Assembly (NCBI GenBank): GCA_014905825.1 | Contig: JACGCN010000044.1 | Span: 310,001 to 374,000, forward strand | DNA length: 64,000 nt | Direction: 5' to 3' | Origin: Lyophyllum atratum | Taxonomy: Eukaryota > Basidiomycota > Agaricomycetes > Agaricales > Lyophyllaceae | In this document: positions 23,226-35,836 of the stretch, one piece after another | How the letters are laid out: each line of letters opens with the position of its first letter | Position numbering within the stretch: position 1 is the first letter of the stretch | Notes under the pieces: generated by a model | What the model was told of the DNA's origin: nothing | What the model saw: only the letters and a program-made list of their open reading frames with translations | Databases searched by the model: none | Translations under genes and position numbers: made by a program

Positions 23226-25085
23226 CTAGCTTTTGAGGGTGTCAAGCGTTCCAGTCCGAGACGAACTTGGCTGCACAGCCGAGACGCGTTTCTGTTTCCG
23301 AAGAACCCGTGGATGCTCATCGCCGTCTGATGCATTGCCCTTTCTCCGGGATGGGAGGGTGCGACTTCGTTTCACGCCATGTGCAGACTTTTCTGACGGG
23401 CTCTCAGGGACGGGCGACATGCTGCCTTCAGTTAGGATCCCATGCGACTCTGCGTAGAAGTGCTTTATAGTGTGAGTGTTTGGCTAGGGCAGCAACGTCA
23501 CCTACCATTGTTATCCATTGTGGTCCGCCGCCGTGAAACGGGAGGTCGCACCCTGTTGACGAGTTTCCACCCACCACCAACGTGAGATAGCTCCTCATCC
23601 GAGCTGGGGACGATGGTAATGTCCGCGATCTCGGACTGTGCAGGTGGCGGCGACCCAGACCTATCAGTTGGCGGGGGAGGAATGTCGAGCATGAAGTGGT
23701 CTTGATGTGCGATCAGGAACTCCAGCACTTGCTGGCTGAGGGCGTGTTCTCCCGGAGACATTTCGTGGTCGGGATGCGATATTAGGCCCGGTCGGAATAT
23801 GACAGCGAGATCTAGAGGTATTTGAACAATGTATCACAGGAGGATTCGAATGACTGCGCGACGAACTAGTTGCTGTCATCAGGTTCTTTTCCGATTTCCG
23901 AGCAAATACTGAAAGGAGATCAAGGACATATAGCAGAAGGAATTGATTATGACGGGGCATCTGCTTGATTAGTCGTTTGTATGTCGCAATAACTTCATCT
24001 TGATTGTATATCTGCTTTGCTAGATCATATGTGAGAATCGAGCGAGAATGAGAAGGAAGGTGACGCACTCAAGGCATCCCGAAACTTGGCAAGCCAATGA
24101 GTGTTTTCCTATTGTGACGAGGAAGGGAATGGGCGAACCAGATGGTACATATTGTGGGGTATCACGGGTTCCTGCGTTTGTTTAAAACAGAACCAACAAC
24201 ATGTAAAAGAGAAGTCCTACAGGCATCTGCGTGAGGTATCTTCGGAAAACGCTGGCGACATCGTGGGTAGTATATGTCTCTTTCTTCCAGTCAATGTTTT
24301 TGCCATACTAAAGGCACATGGTCAGGAAAGCCGATGCTGCTAGTCCTAGGACGCACTCTTGGAGGAGATTCAAACTTCGCCTGTAGTTCGCGCATCCTCT
24401 TGTTCGACCCATTGACCCGAAACGTGCCCGGAACTTCCGTCGCTGTGAAACGAATTGATACGGCGAATTGCTTGAGAGGAAGGAGAGATGAACCACGAAC
24501 CGTGTTCTTTAAGATAAAGGCCGCTATGTGTCGGAACGTAAGAATACGGATAAGACCATGAATTCGCACCACATACCACTTCGCCACAACCACTGGAACG
24601 TAACCCCACACGTAAAGGTCCCCGTTTGCGCCAGCAGTGGATATCTGGACATTCGCGTACTTCAAACTTTCTTTCAGTGGTTTGCCGAATACGGACACCC
24701 CAGCGTCTAGATGCGCGAATTGAGCAATCCCTTGTCGGACATTGAGACCGCTGCCCACACCTGTTTTCGTGACATCGATATCCTTTTTCACCTTCTGGAC
24801 AAAGGTAAAGTGGTTCCACCATGCCTTGAGGTTAGCTTTGGTTGGTTGAACGTTGGAGTCCATTGGAGGAACGACGTCGGGGTCGAGCTCGCCGGGTTTG
24901 CTGCGCTTGAGGTCGGATGAACTAGGTGGGTTACGTTGGAAGAAGGGGAAGGTGCGTTTCGGGCGAGGGGTTGTGTAAAGCTGCGCCAGTTCGATGTGCG
25001 AGGCGAAGTCGATATAGAGCGTCGGACACAAGCTGGACGTTACAAGTGGGCTGGAGTACAGGGCTGGGCTTGTTGTCCTCTCCAC
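23226..25085 (-). CDS. RhoGAP-domain protein, Sac7/Bag7 type
   Basis: GTPase-activating protein for Rho-family GTPases, likely Rho1 in cell-wall and actin control. The N-terminal exon (from 25085, MERTTSPALYSSPL) leads through a Pro/Lys-rich region to KAWWNHFTFVQKVKKD. The RhoGAP domain starts at VFGKPLKESLKYANVQIS and includes WGYVPVVVAKCG, the arginine-finger segment GTFRVNGSNKRMREL, KFESPPR, AKQIYNQDEVIATYKRL and LPRHNQFLLLYVLDLLSVFA. The tail has Pro-rich and acidic stretches and ends at the stop at 23226 after a final splice (NGESHGILTEG). The overall layout, a short N-terminal extension then one GAP domain, is that of Sac7. The true start could lie further upstream, since an open frame at 25161-25448 on the same strand is unexplained. 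Confidence 0.82.
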
Positions 25086-25559
25086 ATGACGCGTGAATTG
25101 GCACAGCCACAGCAGTCCCTCAATTCGCTGCTTCGAGTCATCCCTATTCGGCTTGACTGCTCACGGTTCTAGTTCTGTACTAGACTCCTGTCCTTCTGGT
25201 GGGGCAGGCTGCGGTCGCAGCCAGCAGCCTGGTTGAAACGACGCCCGTGGAACAGAGGGTTCACCAATTGTATGGTACAGAACGACAGGCTTTGAGTGGA
25301 AAGACGCGACAAGATGATCGGGATGGGCGGCCGAGATAGGTGCAGTGCACACGACAAATCCCTGGATACTCTTTACCATCTCTTGAACGTATTTCCAAGC
25401 GTCAATGAAGTTGGAGTTTGTCCAGTAATCACATGGACCTACATCCACAATGATTGCCTGTCAGCTGGATGACGGTTCCTGCCTATCGGCCGCCTAAATT
25501 GAAGGTTGAAACAGTGGGATGAAACTAAATGTCACAGGCGCTCTTGTAGTGCAACAACC

Positions 25560-28285
25560 ATGGCCCTACCCAATCTCTCTTTCTTGTACGCCCTCTTGGA
25601 GAGGCTCAAGCTCGCGTCGCGGCCCCACTTGGTCCTGGGAACAGGAGGAATTGCCGCTCTTACACTCATTTTGCGCTACATTTACTCGAAAGAAAATAAA
25701 TATGTTTCCAATCTCGCGGAGGTGGGAAAGGTGTCGCAGTACGACGTGATCATTGTGGGAGGAGGTGAGTCCATGACCATCGTCGCTGCAATCTAGTTCT
25801 TAACATCACTCAGGAACCACGGGATGCGCTCTGGCGTCGAGGCTCAGCGAAGATCCATCCATTAAAGTCTTGTTGTTAGAGGCGGGTCAAAGGTCATTTC
25901 TATACCTCTTCAGCGCCGAGCATTTAGTTAAGGCATTTAACACGCTCAGTGGTACTGCTTTGGCCTTCAGCCGAATCCCGGTCTTATATGGAAAATTATT
26001 TCCGACGAAACACGTCCTTCAGCTTCGAACCGAACCTCAAAAGCACGCGAAAGGTCGAACTCAATTTTGGCCTCGAGGTACTCATTCTATGTTCAAAATC
26101 GGGTGTGCTTCACTTACGACTTGATATATTAGCAAAGCTGTTGGGAGGATGTTCGTCCCGTTCCCGTTCCTGTTCTCATCCACTAAATTCTAACCATTAC
26201 CTCTAGGTTCCTCTATGAATGCTCAAATGTGCGAATATTCAAACTTCAGTCATAACACGTAACTCACCTGTATACAGGGCTCAGTACGGTGCTCCAGAAG
26301 ACTTTGATCAATGGGCAACCTTGATGAACGACGACTCTTGGTCGTGGAAGAACTTCTCCCCGTTAGTTGACTACTCTCTTTGAAGTTACTTGTATGATAT
26401 TAATAGCCATGCAGATATTTTGCCAAATTTGAACGCTTTCAACCACACCCAGATTACCCTCTCGTGGACGTAAACGCTCGTGGATCGTCTGGACCTATCC
26501 GTATTGGATACTTCAACAACGTTTCAAAGCCGTCAACAGCCTTCATCAAAGCCTGCACAAACGTTGGCATTCCATTCACTCCCGACTTTAACGTTTCTAC
26601 AGGGACTCTAGGTGTCAGCAGAGTAAGTTACGTTTTTCCTAGGTCAATCGTGTATCTGCTGATCACGAAGTCTAGATAAGTACGTGTTTTCCTCGGAGAT
26701 GATGCGTTGAAGCCCATGACAAGTCTTCCTAAGTGACATATGTTGACGAGAAGCGACGAAGAGTGTCCTCGGAATCCGCATATCTCACCAAAGATGTTCT
26801 AGCGCGGAAGAATCTTACCGTCGCTGTCAATGCGCAAGTCACGCGTGTACTTTTCAAGGCTGAAAACGGGGAGAAACGCGCAGTGGGAGTTCAATTCGCC
26901 AACTCACGAAATGGAACCCGATACAGGGCATACGCACGCAAGGAGGTGGTCATTTGGTAAGTTACTCTACCACATCAGCGAAATTCCCTTTCGAAATCAT
27001 GCTCTCAAATAGTGCTGGTGCAGTTCAGTCACCTCAAGTATATCTCTCCTTACATTACTTGAACCTCAACTGACATATCAAACGCTTTTAGATTCTGATG
27101 CTCTCTGGTGTGGGACCCGCTGAGCATCTCAAATCACACGATATCTCACTCGTCTATGACCTCCCTGGCGTTGGATCCAACCTTGTCGATCACCCCGTAG
27201 TCGATCTGTACTTTAAAGACAAACACAATCGCTCCTTGAAGTACTTGGTGCCTCACAGCCTGTCGGATGCCTTCAAGCTATCTGCGGCATTTGCACAATA
27301 TTCTGTATGGGGAAACGGTGGCCCACTGGCAACTAATGTGAGTGTGTCTCGTCGTATCTGAGTATGCTGAAGGGAACAGGTCGTCTTATGTTTCGAAAGT
27401 TTGGAGAATCAGCTGCATTCCTACGCTCGGACGATCCCGTTCTCTTTCCCAAGACCGAATATCCAGAAACGCTACCGGACAGTACTTCTGGATCCGGGAG
27501 CCCAGACCTTGAGTTCTTCACCACTCCATTAGCTTATAAGGTATGTTCTTCTCTTACGCGGCACGGTGGTATTGTGCCAATTGCAAAATGCTCTCAGGAA
27601 CACGGGAAGTTTATGTTCGACGTTCATACGTTCGCGCTTCATGTATATCTGTTGAGGTATGTCCTCTTATATTCATTCAAAGGTCCTCATCCCAAAATTT
27701 AATGCCAAACAGACCCTCAAGCACCGGCTCGGTCCTACTGAAGTCTTCTAACCCATGGGATCTTCCCGTCGTGAATCCCAAGTATGCTCCCGTCATCGGC
27801 GTGAATAGAGCATTATCGACTCATGTGCTCCCTCCAGTTACCTTGAAGCACCAGAGGATATAGCCAAACTCCTACGCGGGGTGAAACTGCTGCTTAAAAT
27901 TGCCCAGACCGAACCCCTCGCTGCCTATCTCGACCAGGACTTCAGACGTGAGGATCTGGACCACGGCACGCACCTCAAGACGGATGAGGAATTACTGGAG
28001 ATGATCAAGGAGCGTGTGGAGACCGTCTACCACCCAGCCAGCACATGCCGCATGGCACCCCTAGAGCAGAATGGTGTCGTTGATTCGCAACTGCGCGTGT
28101 ATGGCATCAAAGGCTTGAGGGTCTGCGATACCTCGGTGTTCCCTTGGATTGTCTCCGGGCACACAGTAAGTTCTGCTTCGCCTTCTTTTTCTGCCTCTTA
28201 GATCTCATCTTGATGCTAGACTGGTGCATGTTATGCTGTGGCAGAGAAACTAGCTGACATGATAAAGAAATCTATTCATGCTTGA
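25560..28285 (+). CDS. GMC oxidoreductase (glucose-methanol-choline family), copy 1
   Basis: FAD-dependent alcohol/aryl-alcohol type oxidase or dehydrogenase; substrate not predictable. The start at 25560 gives a hydrophobic N-terminal segment ([18 protein letters not shown]) that may anchor the protein. Next come the FAD-binding [28 protein letters not shown], and [20 protein letters not shown]. Later landmarks are [32 protein letters not shown], the first active-site histidine in [13 protein letters not shown] and the second in [15 protein letters not shown]. About 15 introns of 50-60 bp are needed; with them the reading frame is intact although the region looks broken at first. A 4-nt exon at 26676-26679 is required (see separate entry). 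Closely related to the copy at 30978-33818. Confidence 0.87.
26676..26679 (+). other. 4-nt micro-exon (ATAA) in GMC copy 1
   Basis: The exon upstream ends in phase 0 at GVSR (donor GTAAGTT at 26623) and the exon downstream must begin TG ACA TAT GTT GAC (after AAG at 26733). Joining these directly gives a stop. The sequence TCTAG-ATAA-GTACGTG lies between them, with an acceptor and a consensus donor, and yields R-I-M-T-Y-V-D-E, the family's expected residues. The two flanking introns are 53 and 54 nt, the usual size for this genome. Confidence 0.7.
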
Positions 28286-28529
28286 TGGAGCGACACATTG
28301 AATAATATACCTACAAGTACTGGCTGTCGTTGTATCTGGATTCAAGACTACTGTACTTTTTAATAAGTGAATCAGGATACTTTAACTTGAGCCCACACTT
28401 CCGTTTCGTCCGATGTCTCGCGACGCGCAGGAACGACCACGTGACGGACGTGTTCAACGTTGTCGCCATTTTGGGCCAACCACTGTTCAACTTTACCCTC
28501 TCCACTTGAACACCCCAGAAGGCCTGACC

Positions 28530-30694
28530 ATGTTCAAGGGAATACTCCCATCGAAGAGGATATCATCCTCGGACTTTACCATGGTCACCACACTGGGAGA
28601 TCTCAATGGTAAAGAGAACCTACCAACGGTAGCACCCCAAGTGGCTAAGAACACGAAACTGGCGGCTAAGGGCCAGGGACAAGCGGTCGAGAAAAAGAAG
28701 CGAGGAGACAACAAGAAAGCAAAGGAGGTCTGTGAGCAGCAGAGTGATGGTCCAACCATGATACAGGCATTCGACAGACTCTTAGTACGTCGAATCTGTG
28801 ATCCAACCATGACGAATGACTTATAGCAATGTTAATAGGATGATCTCCAAATCCCAACCACACTGCGTCCAAAACTAATGGGAATGGACTCCACAGTCAA
28901 GGCAGCAATGCTCAAATCCTCGCAGACGATGGCACTTAACCCTCCAAGGCCAGTCACTCCACCTGTGACTCCACGACCTGCACCTCTGCGCCGCGTGCAT
29001 AGCATCGAGTCTCTCGACTCTCCTAGGCCCTCGAAACCTTACCTGAACTATGACATCAATGAGCCCCCTAACCCACCGTTTGCGGGCCGCCAGGTTTCTG
29101 CGATCCATGGCTCACCCACCCCGCGCAAGTCGAGTGGACATGTACGTGGTATCTCTTTCGACGCGTTTTCTCGAAGCCAGGTCAACCTTCCCATGTCCAC
29201 GTCCACTTTGGACCTTATTTCGTCCGGCAAACCAGGGAAGGACAAACTCCCAGCGGCCAGGAATCTATCGCCTACCAAGTTCTTCAGTATTCTCTCTGGA
29301 ACGTCAAGTACTCAGCTTGATACTGAAGACATCAAGAAACTGCGGCTGCTGCTACGAAATGAATCAGCAAGGTGATTTTTTTGCGCACGATTTGCCGATT
29401 AAATCTACGCCAACACCGTACCCTTAGCTGGTCTCAGGAATTCCTGTCACTTGGTGGATATTCAGCTCTATTGACTAGGTTGAATGAAATCCTGGAGGTG
29501 GAATGGAGGTAAGCAAACTAGTCGGTGCACATTACGCTGAAGATTTAACATGGGTATCCTTCAGAGAGGAGCAGCACGATGACCAAGTACTTCACGAGCT
29601 GCTGCGATGCTTTAAAGCCCTATCCACTTCGTCAATCGGGTGCTTCGCGCTTCGCAGCTCGTGCCCCACGCCGTTCGTGCAACTGATGGCCTTGCTGTAC
29701 TCGGACAAAAAGCCGGGAGAAGTGGCAACTCGCCAACTGATCGCTGACCTTCTGCTTATCTTGTTCGAGCTCTACCCTGCTTCCGCGCTTCCATCATTCG
29801 GCAACAGTGCCACTAGTAGCCCCTCAGGAAGGGCTCGTCCTCGTCGAGAAGCATGGGAGTCGGAGACGTCCGTAGCAAGCTCCAGCAAACTTGTCACTCT
29901 CCCATCCCCTCACAAGAACCTCTTCTCTCTTATTCGTGCACTTCTTCTGACGCCTGCACCTCCTCCTTCTGAGTCACCCGCTGCCCCAGTCTCACCGCAC
30001 GCATTCATAGAGTCATTGCATCTTCCAAGGATTTACAAAACGTACTTGCAGGAGCTCTCCGATGTTTGTAGAGACTACTTCTGGGTCTTCTGCCATCCAA
30101 ACAATACGATTTGGGTCCTGCACGAAACCGATGAGGGGAAGGTGGAGAAACCAAGAGCTCCTGGCGGTATGACAGGAGGAGTAGAGTTTGAGGCAATGGG
30201 TTACTTCGTAAGACTTCATCTTTTCAGTTGAAATATCACTGCTTAGCTCTTCATGATAGACAACACACATGAAGCTCGTCAACGCCATCTCGAAGGCTGC
30301 GGCTGATCTGAACTTCCCTAAGGATCACGATCACTCTGCGTACCGTTTCCATTCCGACCTTTTCCTGTCCGGCCTTGAACGCATCATACTGGTAAGCTAT
30401 CCGTATAATCAATGTGAGCTAATTTTGACGCTTTGGTTGAAGATTTCGCGGAAAGCATCCGCAACATATTATCCAACCCTTCACCTAGAATTGGCGCGTT
30501 ATATTGATCACGCGGTTCGCTCAGGATACGAGCTCCCATATACCGTCTCAAGACTCATTGGAGCACCACCTACTGGTTTCGCGAAGGCCGTATCTTCGGG
30601 GAGGAGCACACCCGCACATCACATCACGCCAAAAAAGCGTGGAGGACCAGCGTTGCCCTCGCCGAGGAAGATCGAACCCATTAGATTCGAATAA
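28530..30694 (+). CDS. GBD/FH3 (formin N-terminal-like) armadillo protein without FH1/FH2
   Basis: Protein with the Rho-binding GBD and FH3 armadillo region found at the N-terminus of diaphanous formins, probably a Rho-regulated polarity or cytokinesis factor. I chose the start at 28530 (MFKGILPSKRISSSDFTMV); an upstream in-frame ATG at 28413 would add a basic stretch. A disordered Pro/Ser region (TPPVTPRPAPLRR, SPTPRKSSGHVRG) precedes LRLLLRNESASWSQEFLSLG and YSALLTRLNEILEVEW, the helical GBD/FH3 core, then HELLRCFKALSTSSIGC. The end (RYIDHAVRSGYELPY, basic Pro tail) closes at the stop 30694. No FH1 proline run or FH2 domain is present, so it is not a full formin. Six or so introns. Role inferred only from the domain. 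Confidence 0.72.
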
Positions 30695-30977
30695 GTGCTG
30701 GTCACTGCTTTTGTGTTATAATCTACCATCTATCTCCGCTATTGTTGCTCTTCCTGCTGACTTTGTTATACGTAGCTATGATCGACACGATACTAGATCA
30801 ACGATTTGTACAATATGCCAGTGCCTATACCAATTCCAAATCACTGCTCTCGTTGCAGTTATACACTATGCTTATTGTCTCCTTGTGAAAATCTGGGGTA
30901 TCATAATTTGGTACAAACAATTTACAAGTACATGTTAGTAAAATTAGTGTGACGAGGTATCGTTGGAGGCCTCCTTG

Positions 30978-33818
30978 TTATGCCTTGGTTGAGACATATT
31001 GTTCCTTGAGTATGTCCGACAGCTTCTCGGCCATTGCCAATACTGCTCCAGCCTGTTTATAAATCGTCAGTGACATACTGCCGGACAAAGAAGCAATATT
31101 ATTCACTGTGTGTCCAGATACAATAGTAGGGAATGCGGATGCATCGCATACCCTGAGGCCCTGAACTCCGTAGACGCGAAGTTGCGAGTCAACAACCCCT
31201 CCATCCTGGAGAGGGGCCATACGGCAGGAACCGGCTGGATGATAAAGAGTCTGCACGCGTTCTCTGACAATATCCGCGAGCTGTTCGTCATTCTTTTGCA
31301 GTAAATCATGGTCGAGCAATGGGTGCTTGTCTTCATGGTCGATGCGCGACGCAAGTGGCTCCGTGCGTGAAAGTTTGAAGAGTAGTTTTACGCCTCTGAC
31401 GAGCTTCGCGACGTCCTCAGGCTCCTCTAAATACCTTGAATGATATTCAACATCGCCCAGTATGACACAGGAAGAATTCAAAATACCTGGGGTCTATGAT
31501 CGGGTTGTCCCACGCGTTGTTGGACTTCAGGCGGATGCTTCCCTTGCTGGCAGGCCTGCAAGACATGTTTAAGTAAGGGACTATAATGATATTGATATAT
31601 GGCTCACCTCAACAATGTGACGTGTAACCCGGCAGTATGGATAGGGTACATCGAGCGGCCGTGATCCTGACCAAAAGTAGATCAGCCTAGCACGAATAGG
31701 ACGAGCGAAAGACTGACCTTGTATCCAAAGATAGTCGAAAACAACTCCAGGTCAGGGCTGTCTGCAGCTGATGTGCTATCGTGGATCTTGGTGGGGTATT
31801 CGTCGGGGGCAAAAATCACAGGATCGTCCGACCGGACAAAAGCAGCTGCCTCTGCCACCTGTTGGGCCAGTGAGCCAGATTTCTAGAAATGGCGACAAAC
31901 ACGAAAAAAAACTCACATTAGAGAGAACCGGCCCGCTACGACTAGCATAGTATTGAAACACGGAGCCCAATAACTTGAAACCATCGAGGACCGAATTGGG
32001 TCTGAGATGTTTCGGAGTAACATTCTTGTCTTTGAAAGCAAGATCGACGACTGGATGGTCGACCAGATTGGAACCAACGGAAGGGAGGTCATGTACAACT
32101 GGGATCTCGACCTCTTTGAGATTGCGGCTGTCACCCACACCAGACAGCATGAGGATCTGGTGGATGGTTAGATACAGACAGAAGAGGGTCAGCTGTGCTT
32201 ACATGCGGGGAGTGGATAGCGCCAGCCCTGCAAATATCGTCGTTACTCGAAGCATGGACTGATGTCTAGGCGGTAACACATACGATAGAAGCACCTCTTT
32301 TCGGGCACGAGCCTGGTAACGAGGGCCATTCTTGGTATTCGCAAACTCCACACCGACTGCACGTGGACCCACGCTGGCCTCGGTGTCAAAAACGACTTTG
32401 GTTACATGGGCGTGGATAGCGACCACAAGATTGGGCCTTGCTAAAACCTCATCGGTCAGATAGGCGGTTTCAGACGAGACTCTTTTGCTATCTTCGTCAA
32501 CATATGTCACTTTTCAACGAGTGATAGTTAGGACGCGATTAGAAAGTCGAAAGATGGGCCTCACTGATCTATCCATGTGCAGACACAGCATGTCAAAAAC
32601 TGTTCAGGTAAATTATGTTTTCAACGTACCCTGCTTACGCCTCGGGTACCGCCAGTCGTATTGAAGTCGGGACTGAACGGAATGTTTAGTTCAGTACATG
32701 CCTTGACAAAGTCTTGACATTGCGGCTGGAATGAGCTGAAGTATCCAATTTTCATAGGTCCGTCGGAGCCCTTCCCGCTCGCGTCCACACCCGTGTATTT
32801 GGGATTGGGAACGTATTTCTCGAGTTTCCTGAAATAACTGCACATGCGAAATGAGTGGACACCCTGCAGTGTACAATTCCAAACACCTACCGATGGAAAT
32901 TCTCCCAGGACCAAGAATCATCTCCAGTGATTTTAGCCCATTCGTTGAAATCCCCTGGTGCACCATATTGGGCCCTGAGAAAAGTAAGATATAAGGTGAG
33001 AGCGGTCAAGTCATCCAGAACAGCATGCGTACATCTGTGCATTGACTGAGGAACCTATACACGATGCACGCAATTAATACTAAAAGAGGTGAAAGTGAGT
33101 CAAAAATTGCACGTACAGCCTCCGAGCATCTTGCCTTTGACGAATAAAGTCAGTGTTAGAAGATGAGAGGGAATGGCGATTAGAACCTCTTGGCCAGTAT
33201 CTCGTCTCTGCGTTTGCGAACTTCTGTGGTTCCGTATGGAGTTCGTAAACATGCTTTGTGTGGAACAACATGCTGAATGATGATGGGAGACGCGTTAAGA
33301 GCAGGCTTTTGCCACTAGAATTCGACGACGTTAGCGAGACATTTCCAGCGGATAGAACTCAGTTAACCCTCGCTAACCTTCCGCCAGACTCTAGCAGGAG
33401 GACGCGTAGCGACGGATCCTCAGTGAGCCGCGAGGCTAGGACACAACCAGCCGTTCCTATGGCCCAGGATGGTCAGTCATGATACTAAATAAAGTAGACT
33501 CCCATACTCACCTCCACCTATAATAATGAAATCGAATTCTTCCAACTTGGCTGCTGATTGCTTGTCTCCAACGCGCTGGCCGACACGGGACAAGTCCGTG
33601 ACATACTTGGAACCACCAGGGAAGTTGAACATATTTCGAACGAGGATTCTCAATGCAAGGACTGTTGCTGCGGTAAGTAACCTATATAGAGCCGGGTGCG
33701 ATTTCACAAGCTGTTTGCGCCTCGACGTGAGAATCAAGCTGAGTGTGGCAAACGCTAATACAGCAGGGGCCTGACGAGAGGGGGACCGAATTTCAAGCGG
33801 ACGATGTTGGATGGGCAT
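30978..33818 (-). CDS. GMC oxidoreductase, copy 2
   Basis: Paralogue of the 25560-28285 gene in opposite orientation. The start at 33818 gives a longer N-terminal region with two hydrophobic stretches (AVLAFATLSLIL and LTAATVLALRILV). FAD-binding landmarks are FDFIIIGGGTAGCVLASRL and LLLESGGSG; further on are [37 protein letters not shown] and [15 protein letters not shown]. Active-site histidines lie in TLYHPAGSCRMAPL and SGHTAGAVLAMAEKL. About 15 introns at positions matching copy 1, so the two descend from one intron-rich ancestor. The same 4-nt exon is required at 32565-32568. Both copies look functional. They flank the GBD/FH3 gene. Confidence 0.87.
32565..32568 (-). other. 4-nt micro-exon (ATCA) in GMC copy 2
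   Basis: Counterpart of the micro-exon in copy 1. On the minus strand the sequence reads GGATAG-ATCA-GTGAGG, an acceptor and a donor around four bases. The upstream exon ends at GVSR and the downstream exon starts TG ACA TAT GTT GAC; insertion of ATCA gives R-I-M-T-Y-V-D-E, identical in protein to copy 1 although one base of the exon differs. Confidence 0.7.
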
Positions 33819-34302
33819 CTGACCTTATATGTGTGTTCTAAGCGGCATGCAATAAAAGACTAATTTGCGTTCCACCAGGGCGGTGGGAGGATGGAAATCA
33901 CATTGAAGTTTCCATTGATTTATGCGGGTCACATTGTACACTGTGTGAGAGGGGGCGTTAACGTATGATCACATGGACGTTTGGGCGAATTCGAGAGATG
34001 GCTTCTAGTAGTATAGATGAGTGTGGCAACTTGCGAGTGCTAGAATTACCAGGGATCGCTGAGGCCTAGCAGGGCCTAGCATTTACATATCTTCTTTGCC
34101 TCGATGGATGCATGCATATAGGATGGTCGGGTTGACGCGGATGATCGACATTTGATCGTAATTGCTTCCGGCGCAAACGTCAACAAATTTATCAACGTGC
34201 ACCACGTGGAAAGAACCCCAACTCACTAATTATAAACTTCAAGGACTTCCACCTACTTCAACTCAGTGGCATTCAATGCAAGCCCCCTAACGTCATCATA
34301 AA

Positions 34303-35836
34303 CTACGTATGATGGGCTACAAATTTGAATGTTCTTCTTGTCCTCGGGATCAGGAAGCGACCTAAAAGCCGTTGTACTCTACTTTGCGGCGGTTGTATCT
34401 CCCATCTGCATGGCATTGGCATGAGCAAAAGCACCACATAAGGCAAGCACTGAATACTGAAAGCTCACTGAACGACAAGGTTACCCCTTCCACAAACTCT
34501 TCCTCCATCTCTGATCGGCATCCCAGCGCCTCTGATACTTAGATCGCCCGTCGACATCCTGTCCCTCGGATAATCTATAAAGACGCCAATCTCCTCCCCG
34601 TCAATACCCTTGATACAAACCTTCTTAGGTCGTTGTTCAAGCGAGTCTGTCCGTTGGAGTCGGATTTCCAAGAAGAGGTCATCTTGTATGCGTGAAAATC
34701 GCACATGAGGGGCCTCCTCGATGACGAAAGCAACGTCCTGGAGTTTCCCATTTGGCAGCTCGTGTCCAACGCCTCCGCATAAAATCCTCGTCCCGCGTTG
34801 ACATCCCGAGGGGATGTCAATTTCGATGATTACGTTCCTCGAGGGTCCCGAGAGAAAGTGTCGAACAACACAGAAGCGACAACGTCTACCGCTGAACAGT
34901 TCTTCGAGCGTCAGCACGAGAGAATAGGCCCATTCCCCTGATGATCCGGCGCCGAGCGACTGGAGGGGAGGTCCGGGGTTGAGAAACGGGGGATCGCCGT
35001 CTATATTCAGATGGCGTATCGGCATGGGCGCCCATACTGGGTGTGAAGATGAAGGTCTGTTAAAAAAAGTTCAGTTAGACGCCAGAGACTTCGAGCAATT
35101 TAATTTACAGTGGTCTTCCGTCGTGTGCTGGCCAGATCCCACCAACGGATGGATCATTATTCAGAACCCGCGACGCAGATCGACGGGAATGATTTGTTCG
35201 TGCAGCCGAGCTCCGTTTGAGATCGACTTCAGGCATGGCGGATCCGTTCGTAGCTTGGGAAGATACTTGATTATTTGAGATGCTAATGGGCGTGTCGAAG
35301 TGAGGTTGTATCTCCCGATTATGTGTCTTTGATTTCCTGGCCTTGGTACTGCTACTGAAGCTTGATGGTAAGGTGGTCTGCGAGTCGTCTTTAGAATGGA
35401 GTGATGTAAAGAGTTTGGAATCTGCACTCGAGGTGGCGGAGCTAGGCGATCCTGTAGACGACTCTTTATAGCTCGGAAGAGGCGTCGGGATCCGCATGCG
35501 TAGTCTCGATTTTCCGGTTCTCGAAGGAGGATCAAGGTCACGGATGAGTGCTTGATATGCGTTAGTTACCTGACGAGCTGGTGAGCCCAGGTCATAGATA
35601 AACTGCACAAGACGTGGTGACTGACTTCTGCAAACATGCTAATGGCATGATCCCTGCCATCATCGTGTACGAGTACATGTCTATCAGGATGCCATTTAAG
35701 AGCCTGGAAAGACGTGAGCAATCCCGCGTCTCGGGGACGCAAACATTGCTACCATTTGCCTATAGGCCTGTCTAATCTCCACAATGCCAGCAGTAGCAGA
35801 AATACCCAGGACTTCGTGAGGCTCCTTCGCGTGCAT
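34303..35836 (-). CDS. DnaJ protein with J domain and DnaJ C-terminal domain, Ser-rich linker
   Basis: HSP70 co-chaperone of class B (no zinc-finger CxxC repeats seen). The start at 35836 (MHAKEPHEVLGIS) opens the J domain: EIRQAYRQM, splice, ALKWHPDRHVLV with the HPD motif, then VTNAYQAL. A long Ser/Thr/Lys linker (about 35.1-35.5 kb) replaces the usual Gly/Phe region. The C-terminal substrate-binding domain contains LTLEELFSGRRCRF, DIPSGCQRGTRILCGGVGHE, DVAFVIEEAPHVRFSR and DDLFLEIRL, typical for Sis1/DNAJB proteins. A last intron joins LVVQ to WEIQPPQSRV, ending at the stop near 34303; this final exon is less certain than the rest. Confidence 0.8.

Noticed and set aside
25560..28285. GMC copy 1 as a pseudogene
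   Set aside because: The frame is interrupted many times, but every break is removed by a short intron with proper borders, and both active-site histidines and the FAD motif remain.
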